Source: JAJCZZ01 sp964569085 (GTDB lineage: Bacteria; Gemmatimonadota; Gemmatimonadetes; Longimicrobiales; Gaopeijiaceae). Taken from it: a stretch of DNA of 64,000 nt. Positions within the stretch are counted from its first letter, which is position 1, and every line of letters starts with the position of its first letter. The notes beneath the pieces were generated by a model. It did no database searches and was not told where the DNA came from. It was given only the letters and a program-made list of their open reading frames with translations. Below, one piece after another: positions 37,574-46,163 of this stretch. Where the stretch lies: contig CAZMTA010000003.1 of the NCBI GenBank assembly GCA_964569085.1, positions 1 through 64,000 of the forward strand. Reading direction: 5' to 3'. A program made the translations under genes and the position numbers.

Positions 37574-39585
37574 GCACCCAGCGACATGCGGCCCGGGTCC
37601 TGGTCGTCGACGACGACGCCGTGGACCGCATGGCCGTGCGGCGGGCGCTGGAGTCCGGGGGCCACGGGGCGGTGACCCAGGAAGCCGACAGCGTGGACGA
37701 CGCGCGTCGGCATCTCGCCAGCAAGCCCTACGACCTGGTGGTCCTGGACTACGACCTCCCGGGCGGGACCGGTCTGGAGGTCCTCCAGTGGATGCGCCAG
37801 AGCGACCTCAAGAGCCCGGTGCTGATCCTCACCGGCCAGGCCGACGAGGAGCTGGTGGCCGAGGTCATGAAGGCCGGGGCCACCGACTACATGCCCAAGC
37901 GGAAGCTCTCCTCGGAGAACCTCGCCGAGCGGCTGGCGGAGATCCTGGAGACCCACGCCTTCAAGGAGGAGCTCCGTCAGGCCCGGGAGCGGCTCGCGCT
38001 GGCGGTGCGCTCCGGCGGGATCGGGATCTGGGACCTGGACCTGGTGGAGGATCAGGTGACCCTCAGCGAGCAGGCCCGTGCCATCCTCCGCCTCGCCGCC
38101 GAAGGCCCCGTCTCCCGGGAGAGCTTCCTCGAGCGCTTCGAGGGCGCCGAGGCGGACGAGATGGCCGCCTGGCTCCGCGATCCCGGAGGCTCGGGAGACA
38201 ACATGCTGGCCACCGAAGCCCGGCTGCGGGGCGGCGGGTGGATCGCCGTCCAGGCCCAGTCCATCCTCCACGGGATCGGCGCCTTCCGGGAGCCCACCCG
38301 GGTCGTGGGGACGGTGCGCGACGTCACCGCCCGGCAGCGAGGCGAGGCGGGCCAGCGCCTTCTGGCCGAGATCGGCGGCGTCCTCTCCGCGGCCACCGAG
38401 CCCGGCGCCATCCTGGACGAGACCGTGAAGCTCCTCGTGGACGACTGGGCCAGCCTCGTGGTGGCGCTCTGGCATCCTCCGGAGGGCGGCAGCTTCCGGG
38501 CCGCCGCCTACCCGAGCGGCGCCGGCCCCCTGGTCCGTCGCCTGGCGGAGCACTATCCGCCCAGCCCCTCGGACCCGGGCGTGGAGACCGTGCTCCGGAC
38601 CGGCCAGACCCACCTGGTGCCGGAGCTCGCCCCGGAGGACCTGGCACGCCACGCGCGGGACGAGGTCCACGCCACCCTCCTCCAGGAGATCGGCGTCCGC
38701 TCGCTGGCCGCCGCCCCCCTCCGCGTGGGCGGGCGCACGTCCGGCGCCCTGGCGCTCTTCGGCCTCAAGGGCGACCGCGCCTTCGACGAGCGCGACCGGG
38801 ACGTGGTGGCGGAGGTCGGCCGCCGGCTCTCCGGAGCGCTGGAGCGCATCCGTCTCGTGGAGGAGACCCAGTCGGCCCGCGAGCAGGCGGAAGCGGCCCT
38901 CCGGGCCCGCGAAGACATGCTCGCGGTGGTCAGCCACGACCTCCGCAATCCCATCGGGACGGTGATGGCCGCGGCGGCCCTCCTGGAGCTGGAGGACCTC
39001 CCCGAGGAGAAGCGGAACCGCCAGCTCCGCATCATCCAGCGGGTGACGGCCCAGATGAACGACCTGGTGGAAGGGCTCCTGGACGTCAGCCGCATGGAGG
39101 CCGGGGAGTTCCGGGTGGAATCCGGGACCCTGGACGTGGCGCGCCTCCTCTCCGAGGCCCGGGAGACCATGGGTCCCCAGACCGAGGCGCGGGACCAGCG
39201 GCTCCAGGTGGAGCTCGCCGACGACCTGCCCCTCGTGCGAGGGGACGCGGCGCGCATGCAGCAGGTCCTGGCCAACCTGGTGGGGAACGCGGTGAAGCAC
39301 GCCGGGGACGGCGCCACGATCCGCCTCCAGGCCGAGTGCACGGCCGGGGAGATGCGCATCGTCGTGGCCGACGACGGACCGGGCCTGCCGGCCGCCGAGG
39401 CCGAGAACATCTTCGAGCGCTTCTGGCGCGGACGGGGCGACGGCGCCGGGGCTGGGCTGGGGCTGGCCATCGCCCGGGGGATCGTGCAGGCCCACGACGG
39501 CCGCATCTGGGCTACCGAGAGCGACGAGGGCGGCCTGGCCGTCCACGTCGTGCTCCCCGCCCGGGAGCCCCCCGCGGGCGACTAG
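37570..39585 (+). CDS. Hybrid kinase: receiver-PAS-GAF-HisKA-ATPase
   Basis: 671 residues, GTG start overlapping the previous stop. Receiver domain first (LVVDDDAVDRMAVRRAL, Asp60 in VVLDYDLPGGTG, Lys in YMPKRKL). A PAS-like domain (LAVRSGGIGIWDLDL) is followed by a GAF domain (ILDETVKLLVDDWASLVVAL, LAAAPLRVGGRTSGALALFG). H-box LAVVSHDLRNPIGTVMAA with His456, N-box QVLANLVGNAVKHA, VVADDGPGLP, then FWRGRGDGAGAGLGLAIARG. No membrane segment. With the receiver at the N-terminus it can take phosphate from the upstream kinase and relay, so the three genes look like one phosphorelay. GAF ligand unknown. Confidence 0.88.
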   Translation: MSTQRHAARVLVVDDDAVDRMAVRRALESGGHGAVTQEADSVDDARRHLASKPYDLVVLDYDLPGGTGLEVLQWMRQSDLKSPVLILTGQADEELVAEVMKAGATDYMPKRKLSSENLAERLAEILETHAFKEELRQARERLALAVRSGGIGIWDLDLVEDQVTLSEQARAILRLAAEGPVSRESFLERFEGAEADEMAAWLRDPGGSGDNMLATEARLRGGGWIAVQAQSILHGIGAFREPTRVVGTVRDVTARQRGEAGQRLLAEIGGVLSAATEPGAILDETVKLLVDDWASLVVALWHPPEGGSFRAAAYPSGAGPLVRRLAEHYPPSPSDPGVETVLRTGQTHLVPELAPEDLARHARDEVHATLLQEIGVRSLAAAPLRVGGRTSGALALFGLKGDRAFDERDRDVVAEVGRRLSGALERIRLVEETQSAREQAEAALRAREDMLAVVSHDLRNPIGTVMAAAALLELEDLPEEKRNRQLRIIQRVTAQMNDLVEGLLDVSRMEAGEFRVESGTLDVARLLSEARETMGPQTEARDQRLQVELADDLPLVRGDAARMQQVLANLVGNAVKHAGDGATIRLQAECTAGEMRIVVADDGPGLPAAEAENIFERFWRGRGDGAGAGLGLAIARGIVQAHDGRIWATESDEGGLAVHVVLPAREPPAGD

Positions 39586-39621
39586 CGCGGCGGAGGGACG
39601 GTCAGCCCCGCCGGACCCGAC

Positions 39622-40743
39622 TCACCCCCAGGGGTAGCGCGCCATGCCCTCGCCCCGGGCCTCCAGGAGCCGCTCCAGCATGCGCTGCCAGCTCTCCCAG
39701 CTCGTGGTGCGCCCGTACACCGAGTTGGTCTTGTGGGCCACCACCAGGTCCACGGCGGGCAGCACGGTGATCCACTGGCCGACGGCGCCGCGCCCGGTGT
39801 AGGCCCCCTCGAAGGGCCCGATGGCCCCGGGGCCGTCCCACACCCACCACATGTAGCCGTAGCCGAAGTACCCGTCGCGACGGCGGACCGGGTTCATCTC
39901 CTCCAGGGGCGTCACCACCGAGACGATGCGCCGGGCCCAGTCCGCGTCGATCACCTGCTCGTCCACCCACCGCCCCTCGTTGAGCATGAGGAGCCCGATG
40001 CGGGCCATGTCCCGGGTGCTGATCCACATGTGGTAGGCCGGGTTCCGGGAGATGCTCAGGTTCCCGCTCTTCCGCTGGGCGCTCCGGTCCCAGTCCTGGA
40101 AGCCCAGGGGTCCGGCGAGCTGCGCCTGGACCTCGTCGTAGATGTCGCGCCCGGTGAGCCGCTCGAAGACCGCGCCGGCGGCGTTGAAGTCCCAGTTGGA
40201 GTAGAGCATGTACGTGCCCGGCTCCTGGGAGCCCCGCTCCGGGGCGTCGGCCAGGTTGTCCCCGCCGTTGGAGGCCGGGTGGTAGACGCCGGAGCGCGCC
40301 GTGATCAGGTCCTCCACCCGGGCCCGGCGCTCGATGGGCAGGAGCCCGCCCACGTCGTCCACGCCCAGGTCGGCCATGGTCGCGTCCAGGTCGATGGTGC
40401 CGTTCTCCACCCAGTAGCCGTAGAGCATGGCCAGGATGCTCTTCCGCACCGAGGCCAGGTAGCTGAGCTCCTCCACGTCGCCGTAGTCGAAGACCACACG
40501 ACCCCGGTCCACCACCACGAGGCCGGTGGTGTTGGCCGAGTCGCGGATGAAGTCTTCCAGGGCGTCCAGGGCCCCGGCGTCCCAGCCGTAGGCGGGGAGG
40601 TCGTCCTCGTCCACCTCCTCCCACGACGTCCCCGGGAAGGTGGGCGCCTGGGAGGGCTGGGCGGCGACCGCACCCGGACCGGCCCCGAGGGCCAGGGCCA
40701 GGAGGAGCGCGGGAATCCGGGAACGGGGGCGGCGTCGGTTCAT
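39622..40743 (-). CDS. Secreted serine hydrolase (class C beta-lactamase/DD-peptidase fold)
   Basis: 373 residues with signal peptide (PALLLALALGAGPGAVAAQ). Active-site SVRK (Ser98, Lys101) in YLASVRKSILAMLYGYW and YSN (Tyr181, Asn183) in YMLYSNWDFNAAGAVFE match class C beta-lactamases and related esterases. A late HKTN segment may stand in for the KTG box. Members of this family cleave D-amino-acid peptides, esters or beta-lactams; resistance cannot be claimed. It follows the alpha/beta hydrolase gene in the same direction 40 bases downstream, so the two may be co-transcribed. Confidence 0.8.
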   Translation of the reverse strand: MNRRRPRSRIPALLLALALGAGPGAVAAQPSQAPTFPGTSWEEVDEDDLPAYGWDAGALDALEDFIRDSANTTGLVVVDRGRVVFDYGDVEELSYLASVRKSILAMLYGYWVENGTIDLDATMADLGVDDVGGLLPIERRARVEDLITARSGVYHPASNGGDNLADAPERGSQEPGTYMLYSNWDFNAAGAVFERLTGRDIYDEVQAQLAGPLGFQDWDRSAQRKSGNLSISRNPAYHMWISTRDMARIGLLMLNEGRWVDEQVIDADWARRIVSVVTPLEEMNPVRRRDGYFGYGYMWWVWDGPGAIGPFEGAYTGRGAVGQWITVLPAVDLVVAHKTNSVYGRTTSWESWQRMLERLLEARGEGMARYPWG

Positions 40744-40783
40744 GGCGAGGGCGCGTGGAAGGAGGCTCGGAGGAGGTCGCGGC

Positions 40784-41704
40784 TCAGGGCGTGGCGGGGC
40801 TCAGCGTCTCGGTGCGATGCCCGAAGAGCGCGTTGCCGATCTGCGGGTGGGAGAACATCTCCGGCGGCGGATGGCCGGCACCGTGGAAGAGGACGAGGCG
40901 CCAGTTGAAGTCCCAGCCGCGCTGGTGGGCCAGGTCCATGGCGGAGTTGAACCAGCGCAGGTTCCGGGAGTAGCGGTGCACCCCCTGGTCGTAGGCGTCC
41001 CCCGTGGGAAGCTGGCCGTCCTCCACGTCGTGGGTGCCGATGGCGATGGTCAGGGGGAGCGCCAGGTACCGCCGGATCCGCTCCTCGTCGGAGAACTCGT
41101 CCGGCAGCCCCCCGAAGCCCAGCCCGTAGTCCAGCTCCGTCGTGGGGAACATGGAGGACCCGGGGCTCATGGCCACCAGGCGCTCGGCGTCGAAGTCCAT
41201 GAACGCGGCCATGCGCTCCAGGAACTGGGCCCCGGCGGAGTACCCGAGCATCACGTAGGGGAGGTCCGCGTCCCCCTCCCGGGTGCGGATGTGCTCGATG
41301 AGCTCCGGCACGTAGGCGAAGGTCCGCTCGTCCGCGTCGGCGAAGGTCCCGTCCTCCCGGAAGACGCCGCCGAACTGGTAGCGGCGGCTGGGGAAGCGCT
41401 CCCGATCGAAGAGGGGCACGACCACCATGCGCCCGTAGAGCTCCGCGAAATGCGCGGCGTTGTCCCGGTACGCCTCGGCGGCCCGGGAGGCGCCGTGGAA
41501 GAGGAGGATGAAGCCGTCCGCCACGTAGTTGGACGGCTTGTAGCTCCAGAGCTGGAGCTCGGTCCCCAGGATCTCCGTGGGCGTCATGGCCCGGCCGGCG
41601 GGGAACGGATCGGGCCCGGGGACCTCCTGGGCGTGGAGCCCGGGGGCGGCCAGGGCCGCGAGCGCCAGGAGGAGGTGGACGACGAAGCGGCGGCGGTGGA
41701 GCAT
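40784..41704 (-). CDS. Secreted alpha/beta hydrolase
   Basis: 306 residues, ATG at 41704 with GGAGG nine bases upstream, signal peptide LLLALAALAAPGLHAQ. Alpha/beta hydrolase elements: oxyanion-side FILLFHGASRAAEAYR, nucleophile elbow VMLGYSAGAQF with Ser156, and a final FHGAGHPPPEM with the likely catalytic His. The lid region is rich in aromatic residues (FPSRRYQFGG). Similar to poly-hydroxyalkanoate-depolymerase-like or esterase proteins; substrate unknown. First gene of a pair with the serine hydrolase. Confidence 0.75.
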   Translation of the reverse strand: MLHRRRFVVHLLLALAALAAPGLHAQEVPGPDPFPAGRAMTPTEILGTELQLWSYKPSNYVADGFILLFHGASRAAEAYRDNAAHFAELYGRMVVVPLFDRERFPSRRYQFGGVFREDGTFADADERTFAYVPELIEHIRTREGDADLPYVMLGYSAGAQFLERMAAFMDFDAERLVAMSPGSSMFPTTELDYGLGFGGLPDEFSDEERIRRYLALPLTIAIGTHDVEDGQLPTGDAYDQGVHRYSRNLRWFNSAMDLAHQRGWDFNWRLVLFHGAGHPPPEMFSHPQIGNALFGHRTETLSPATP

Positions 41705-41791
41705 GGGACGGGCCTCCGGAGCGGGGTGGGCGGTGGAGGGCGCAACCTGAGGGCGCGCTCCGCCCGCCGCAAACCCGGACCCGGCGACCGG

Positions 41792-44386
41792 TCAGGAGTC
41801 CCGGCGCCGCTCCCCGGCCCCGCTGCCGTCGGCGTGGGGCAGCCGCGGGAAGCCCAGATCCGGATCCGTCGGACCCGGAATCCTCGGGGCCGGCGCCCGG
41901 GACCGGAAGATGGAGCCGAGCCAGCCCCCGACCCGGTCCAGGACGCTCCGCCGGGCGGAGCGGGGGCAGACCTCCACCGGCACGTTCCGCTCCAGGAAGA
42001 GCTCACGGTGCGCCCCGCCCTCCCGGGGGGTGCATCCGAACTCCATGACCAGGCCCGTCTCCGGGTCCACGGACCGCGTCACGACCCCGGCGGGCGCCGG
42101 ACCCCAGCCCACCCCCCCGTCGTCCGACCGGGCGGCGAGGACCGTGCGGCCCCACACAGGGGCCGCCACACCGCCCCCGGTGCTCCGGGAGGGGAGGGGG
42201 CGGGTCTCGTCGAAGCCGACCCAGACCGTCCCGACCAGTTCCGGGGTGTAGCCGGCGAACCACACGTCGGTGGCGTCGGTGGTGGTGCCCGTCTTCCCGG
42301 CCGCGGGCCCGCGGTACCCCACGCGGCGCACCCCCACGCCGGTGCCCCGGTCCACCACGTCGCGGAGCATGTCGGTGAGGAGCCAGGCCACGTCGGGATC
42401 CAGCACCCGCGTCCGCTCCGGGGCGGTCTCGAAGAGCGTGTCGCCCCGGGGGCTCTCCACCCGGAGGACGAAGCGCGGCTCGGGCCGCGTCCCTCCGCTG
42501 GCGAAGGCGGCGTAGGCCGTGGCCAGCTCCAGCGGGCTCACCGCCGTGACCCCCAGCGCCGCCACCGGCGAGGCCGGCACCTCCCCCTCGATCCCCACCC
42601 GCCGGGCCAGGTCCTGGACCGGCCCGCTCCCCACGGCGGCGGCAAGCCGCACCGCCGGGACGTTCTGGGAGCGCATCAGGGCCTCCCGCATGCTCATGCG
42701 CCCCTCGTATCCGCCGGAGTAGTTGCGGGGGCTCCAGTCGGGGTCGCCCACCCCGTCCGGCCGGTAGGGGGCGTCCAGGATGGGCTGGCTGGGGGAGAGC
42801 CCGGTCTCGAGCGCCGCCGCGTACACGAAGGGCTTGAAGGCGCTCCCCACCTGCCGCCGGGCGAGTCGGGCCCGGTCGTAGCGGGACTGGTCCCAGTCCC
42901 GGCCGCCGATCCAGGCCCGTACGGTCCCGTCCCGGGGATCCAGCAGGACCAGGGCGCCCTGGAGGTACCCCTCGCCCTCGTCACCCGGGGCGGCCCCCTC
43001 GTCCCAGGCCTCCCCGCGAAGGCGTCCGAAGGCCCCCCGCTCGACGCTCCGGAGCTGGGCCGCCAGCGCCGCCTCGGCCGCCTTCTGGGCGTCCAGGTCG
43101 AGGCCGGTGTAGATCCGGAGCCGCTCCGAGTAGAGGCGCTCGCCCACCACCTCCTCCACGATCCGACGCACCTGCTGCACGAAGTAGGGGGCCACCCGCT
43201 CCCCGTCCGGATCCCACACCGGATCGTCGGTGGCGCCCAGCTCCGCCTGGCTCGCCTCGGCGACGGCGGCGCTGTCGGCCCTGCCCTGCTCGGCCATGAG
43301 CGAGAGGACCAGGTTCCGCCGTGTCCTCGCCCGCTCGGGGTTCCGGCGGGGATCGTAGTGCGCGGGGGCCTTGGGGAGCGCCGCCAGCATGGCGGACTCG
43401 TGGAGCTCCAGCGCCGAGGCGTCCTTGCCGAAGTAGTACCGGCTGGCCGCCTGGATGCCGTACATCCCGCCGCCCAGGTAGATGTGGTTCAGGTAGAGCT
43501 CGAGGAGCTCGTCCTTGGTGAAGCGGTCCTCCAGCTCCCCCGCCACCCGGACCTCCATGAGCTTCCGGCCCAGCGTCTTCTCCTCCCGGCGGATGCGGTC
43601 GGAGAAGAGGGTGCGCGAGAGCTGCATGGTGAGGGTGCTCGACCCCTGGGCCACCCCCAGCGAGCGGAGGTTCGCCACGGCGGCCCCCACGACCCGGATC
43701 CAGTCCACGCCGCCGTGGTCGTAGAACCGACGGTCCTCCACGGCGACGAAGGCGGCCCCGACGTGGTCCGGAAGCGAGTCCATGGAGACCAGCTCGTGCT
43801 GGACCGGCCGGATCTCGGCGAAGTCCGCCCCCGATCGGTCCACCAGCACCGAGGCGCCCTCGGGCTGATAGGAGGTCAGCGTCCCGACGTCGGGGCAGCC
43901 GGCGATGCCGCAGCGGTTCCAGAGGACGGCGGCCGCCAGCAGGAGCACGAAGGCGCCGGTCGCGGCCTCCCGCCGGGAGGGCCGGCGGGCCAGGACCGCG
44001 GCTCCGAGCCGTCGGGCCCGGGGACCGGCCCAGCGGCGGACGCCCGCCCAGTCGCGCCGGACCCGCTCCCGGGTCCGGGCCCAGGCGGGACCGGCCTCCC
44101 TCCGCGCCCGCTCCACGCGCACCGCCATCCGGCGGCGGGTCCGGCGCCAGTCGGAGCCCAGGCCCGCCTCCATCCGATCCAGGGTCGGGCCCACCGCGCG
44201 CTCGGCGAGACGCCGCCGCACCCGCCAGAGCCGGCGCGTGCGGTCCCAGTCGGCCTCGACGGCCGCGCGGGCGCCGGCCCACCAGGCACGCAGGCGGGCG
44301 CCGGGGGCGCGGGGACGCACGGAGGCGTCCCCCTGCGGCTCCCGGGAAGGCTCCTGCGCGCCGTCGGATCCGTGGGGCGTCGACAT
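41792..44386 (-). CDS. Class A penicillin-binding protein (PBP1A) with long basic cytoplasmic tail
   Basis: 864 residues, ATG at 44386. Makes and cross-links peptidoglycan at the inner membrane. A ~140-residue cytoplasmic tail comes first, unusually long, with 33 or more Arg and Trp residues at 35, 36, 47, 54, 80, 102, 113 and 119 in a loose repeat. One membrane helix follows (AATGAFVLLLAAAVLW). GT51 domain: EDRRFYDHGGVDW, GSSTLTMQLSRTLF, KDELLELYLNHIYLG. Transpeptidase: SAFK, RSQNVPAVRL, KTGTT. C-terminus is Pro-rich. Possibly essential. A lipoprotein gene lies divergent, 113 bases upstream. Confidence 0.9.
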   Translation of the reverse strand: MSTPHGSDGAQEPSREPQGDASVRPRAPGARLRAWWAGARAAVEADWDRTRRLWRVRRRLAERAVGPTLDRMEAGLGSDWRRTRRRMAVRVERARREAGPAWARTRERVRRDWAGVRRWAGPRARRLGAAVLARRPSRREAATGAFVLLLAAAVLWNRCGIAGCPDVGTLTSYQPEGASVLVDRSGADFAEIRPVQHELVSMDSLPDHVGAAFVAVEDRRFYDHGGVDWIRVVGAAVANLRSLGVAQGSSTLTMQLSRTLFSDRIRREEKTLGRKLMEVRVAGELEDRFTKDELLELYLNHIYLGGGMYGIQAASRYYFGKDASALELHESAMLAALPKAPAHYDPRRNPERARTRRNLVLSLMAEQGRADSAAVAEASQAELGATDDPVWDPDGERVAPYFVQQVRRIVEEVVGERLYSERLRIYTGLDLDAQKAAEAALAAQLRSVERGAFGRLRGEAWDEGAAPGDEGEGYLQGALVLLDPRDGTVRAWIGGRDWDQSRYDRARLARRQVGSAFKPFVYAAALETGLSPSQPILDAPYRPDGVGDPDWSPRNYSGGYEGRMSMREALMRSQNVPAVRLAAAVGSGPVQDLARRVGIEGEVPASPVAALGVTAVSPLELATAYAAFASGGTRPEPRFVLRVESPRGDTLFETAPERTRVLDPDVAWLLTDMLRDVVDRGTGVGVRRVGYRGPAAGKTGTTTDATDVWFAGYTPELVGTVWVGFDETRPLPSRSTGGGVAAPVWGRTVLAARSDDGGVGWGPAPAGVVTRSVDPETGLVMEFGCTPREGGAHRELFLERNVPVEVCPRSARRSVLDRVGGWLGSIFRSRAPAPRIPGPTDPDLGFPRLPHADGSGAGERRRDS

Positions 44387-44499
44387 GCCCCCTACCTGTG
44401 GCAAGCGGAATGCCAGAGCGGCATCGACGGGAAACGACGGCATGCATCCTGCGGGAGAGGGAACCCCCGCACCAACCACGTAAACAATTGGGACACAAC

Positions 44500-45102
44500 A
44501 TGTTACATGACACTTCCTTCAAGCGCGTCACCCTCGCGGCCGCCGTGGCGCTGGCCGGATGCGCCGGCGGCGGCGAGGCCCCGGACGTCCCCGATCCAGG
44601 TCAGGGCACGCCCACCATCGAGGTCTCGCCCCGGAGCGGCACCACGAGCACCGAGGTCTCGGTGCGCGTCTCCGGCATCGCCGCCGGCGAGCGCGTCGAG
44701 ATCGGCTTCGGTCCACCGAGCTCCGAGTACGATGTCCTGACCGACGGCGTCGCCGACGCCGGGGGCGGGCTCACCCTCACGGTGGACGTGCCGAACTGGG
44801 CGGACGCCGACCAGGAGTACGTCTTCGTCGCCGACGCGGGCGGACCCGACCGGAGGGCCGTTTCCGAGCCCTTCCTCGTGCGCGCGGCCGGGGACGTGGT
44901 CCTCGTGACCGGCGTCCTGACCGAGGAGGGCGTGGAGTGCCCGGCCCTCCGCGGTGACAACGGTCGGCTGTACACCCTGACCGGGGACCTGGGACGGTTC
45001 GACGCCGGCGACCGCGTGGAGGTCCGCGGCGAGATCGCCGAGATGTCCATGTGCATGCAGGGCACCACCCTCGCCGTGCAGGACATCGGCGACGCGCGCT
45101 GA
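44500..45102 (+). CDS. Lipoprotein with TIG/Ig-like and OB-fold-like domains
   Basis: 200 residues. ATG at 44500; signal LAAAVALAGC with Cys lipidation site at residue 21. Residues ~35-120 resemble an IPT/TIG-type beta-sandwich (IEVSPRSGTTSTEVSVRVSG). The last 70 (LVTGVLTEEGVECPALRGDN, LTGDLGRFDAGDRVEVRGEI) resemble the DUF5818-type OB fold with two Cys. The region before the start (CGTAAACAATTGGG) is notably AT-rich for this genome and probably holds the promoter, with a GGGA 6-7 bases before ATG. Surface or periplasmic; function unknown. Confidence 0.65.
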   Translation: MLHDTSFKRVTLAAAVALAGCAGGGEAPDVPDPGQGTPTIEVSPRSGTTSTEVSVRVSGIAAGERVEIGFGPPSSEYDVLTDGVADAGGGLTLTVDVPNWADADQEYVFVADAGGPDRRAVSEPFLVRAAGDVVLVTGVLTEEGVECPALRGDNGRLYTLTGDLGRFDAGDRVEVRGEIAEMSMCMQGTTLAVQDIGDAR

Positions 45103-45125
45103 GGGAGCCCGCCTCCACGGACCGC

Positions 45126-45153
45126 GCGCCCCGGGGGACCTCCCCGCGGGCGC
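45126..45153. terminator. Hairpin between convergent genes
   Basis: GCGCCCCGGGG and CCCCGCGGGCGC can pair around GACCT with a small bulge, 24 bases after the lipoprotein stop and 26 bases after the opposite gene's end. No T-run, so it may act weakly. Confidence 0.35.
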
Positions 45154-45178
45154 ACTCGGTCGTTTCGCGGGGTGCGTC

Positions 45179-46153
45179 CTAGTGGTGTCCCCGCACCGGC
45201 CGGGGCGGGTAGGGCTCCTCCAGCCGGGCCACCTCCTCCTCGTCCAGCTCGAGATCGAGGGCGCCCAGGGCGTCCTCCAGGTGAGGCATCTTCGTGGCCC
45301 CCACGATGGGCGCGGTCACCCCGGGACGCCCCAGCAGCCAGGCCAGCGCCACCTGCGCGCGGCTCACCCCCCGGGCCTCGGCCACCTCCCCCACGCGGCG
45401 GATGATCTCGTCCCCCTCGGGGAAGTCGTACAGGCGGGGGGCGTAGTCGTCGGTGTCCCCCCGGGACGTCGCCTTCCGGTCCGCCACGGAGCGGGCCAGC
45501 CATCCCCGGGCCAGGGGGCTCCAGGGGATCACCCCGATCCCCTCCTCCCGGCAGAAGGGAAGCATCTCCCGCTCCTCCTCGCGGTAGAGGAGGTTGTAGT
45601 GGTTCTGCATGGAGACGAAGCGCGTCCAGCCCCGGAGCTCGGCCCGGTAGACCGCCTGGACGAACTTCCAGGCGTGCATGCTCGACGCGCCCACGTAGCG
45701 GACGTACCCCATGCGGACCGCGTCGTGGAGCGCCTCCAGCGTCTCGTCGATGGGGGTGGCCTCGTCCCAGCGGTGGATCTGGTAGAGGTCGATGTAGTCG
45801 GTGTCGAGACGGCGGAGCGAGGCCCGCACGCTGTCCAGGATGTGCTTCCGGGACAGCCCGCCCCGGTTCGGCCCGTCCCCCATGGGGAAGTAGACCTTGG
45901 TGGCGATCACCACCTCGTCCCGGCGCGTCATCTCGGCCAGGAGCCGGCCCGTGACCTCCTCGCTCGCCCCCAGCGAGTACATGTCGGCGGTGTCGAAGAA
46001 GTTGATGCCGGCCTCCACCGCCCGCCGCACCAGGGGTCGCCCCTCGTCCGCGGGCAGCACCCAGGGGCGCCAGTCGGGATCGCCGTAGCTCATCATCCCG
46101 AGGCAGAGACGGGAGACATCGAGGCCGGTGCGGCCGAGCTTCACGTACTCCAT
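45179..46153 (-). CDS. Aldo/keto reductase
   Basis: 324 residues, ATG at 46153. TIM-barrel NADPH-dependent oxidoreductase of AKR type. Catalytic tetrad visible: Asp and Tyr in NFFDTADMYSLGASEE, Lys in VIATKVYF, His in LYQIHRWDEA; NADPH-binding late segment PIVGATKMPHLEDALGALDL. The MEYVKLGRTGLDVSRLCLG start is standard. It reduces aldehydes or ketones in the cytoplasm; substrate not deducible. The amidase gene starts upstream and ends only 10 bases before this start, so both are probably in one transcript. Confidence 0.88.
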   Translation of the reverse strand: MEYVKLGRTGLDVSRLCLGMMSYGDPDWRPWVLPADEGRPLVRRAVEAGINFFDTADMYSLGASEEVTGRLLAEMTRRDEVVIATKVYFPMGDGPNRGGLSRKHILDSVRASLRRLDTDYIDLYQIHRWDEATPIDETLEALHDAVRMGYVRYVGASSMHAWKFVQAVYRAELRGWTRFVSMQNHYNLLYREEEREMLPFCREEGIGVIPWSPLARGWLARSVADRKATSRGDTDDYAPRLYDFPEGDEIIRRVGEVAEARGVSRAQVALAWLLGRPGVTAPIVGATKMPHLEDALGALDLELDEEEVARLEEPYPPRPVRGHH

Positions 46154-46163
46154 GGGCCGGGCC

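Noticed and set aside
39622..40743. Antibiotic-resistance beta-lactamase
   Set aside because: The fold and SxxK/YSN fit many secreted serine hydrolases and peptidases; nothing singles out a beta-lactamase.
40640..44740. A rightward open frame of about 1,366 codons opposite the hydrolases and PBP1A
   Set aside because: Antisense shadow in a GC-rich genome; no domain visible, while the leftward genes have complete active-site motifs.
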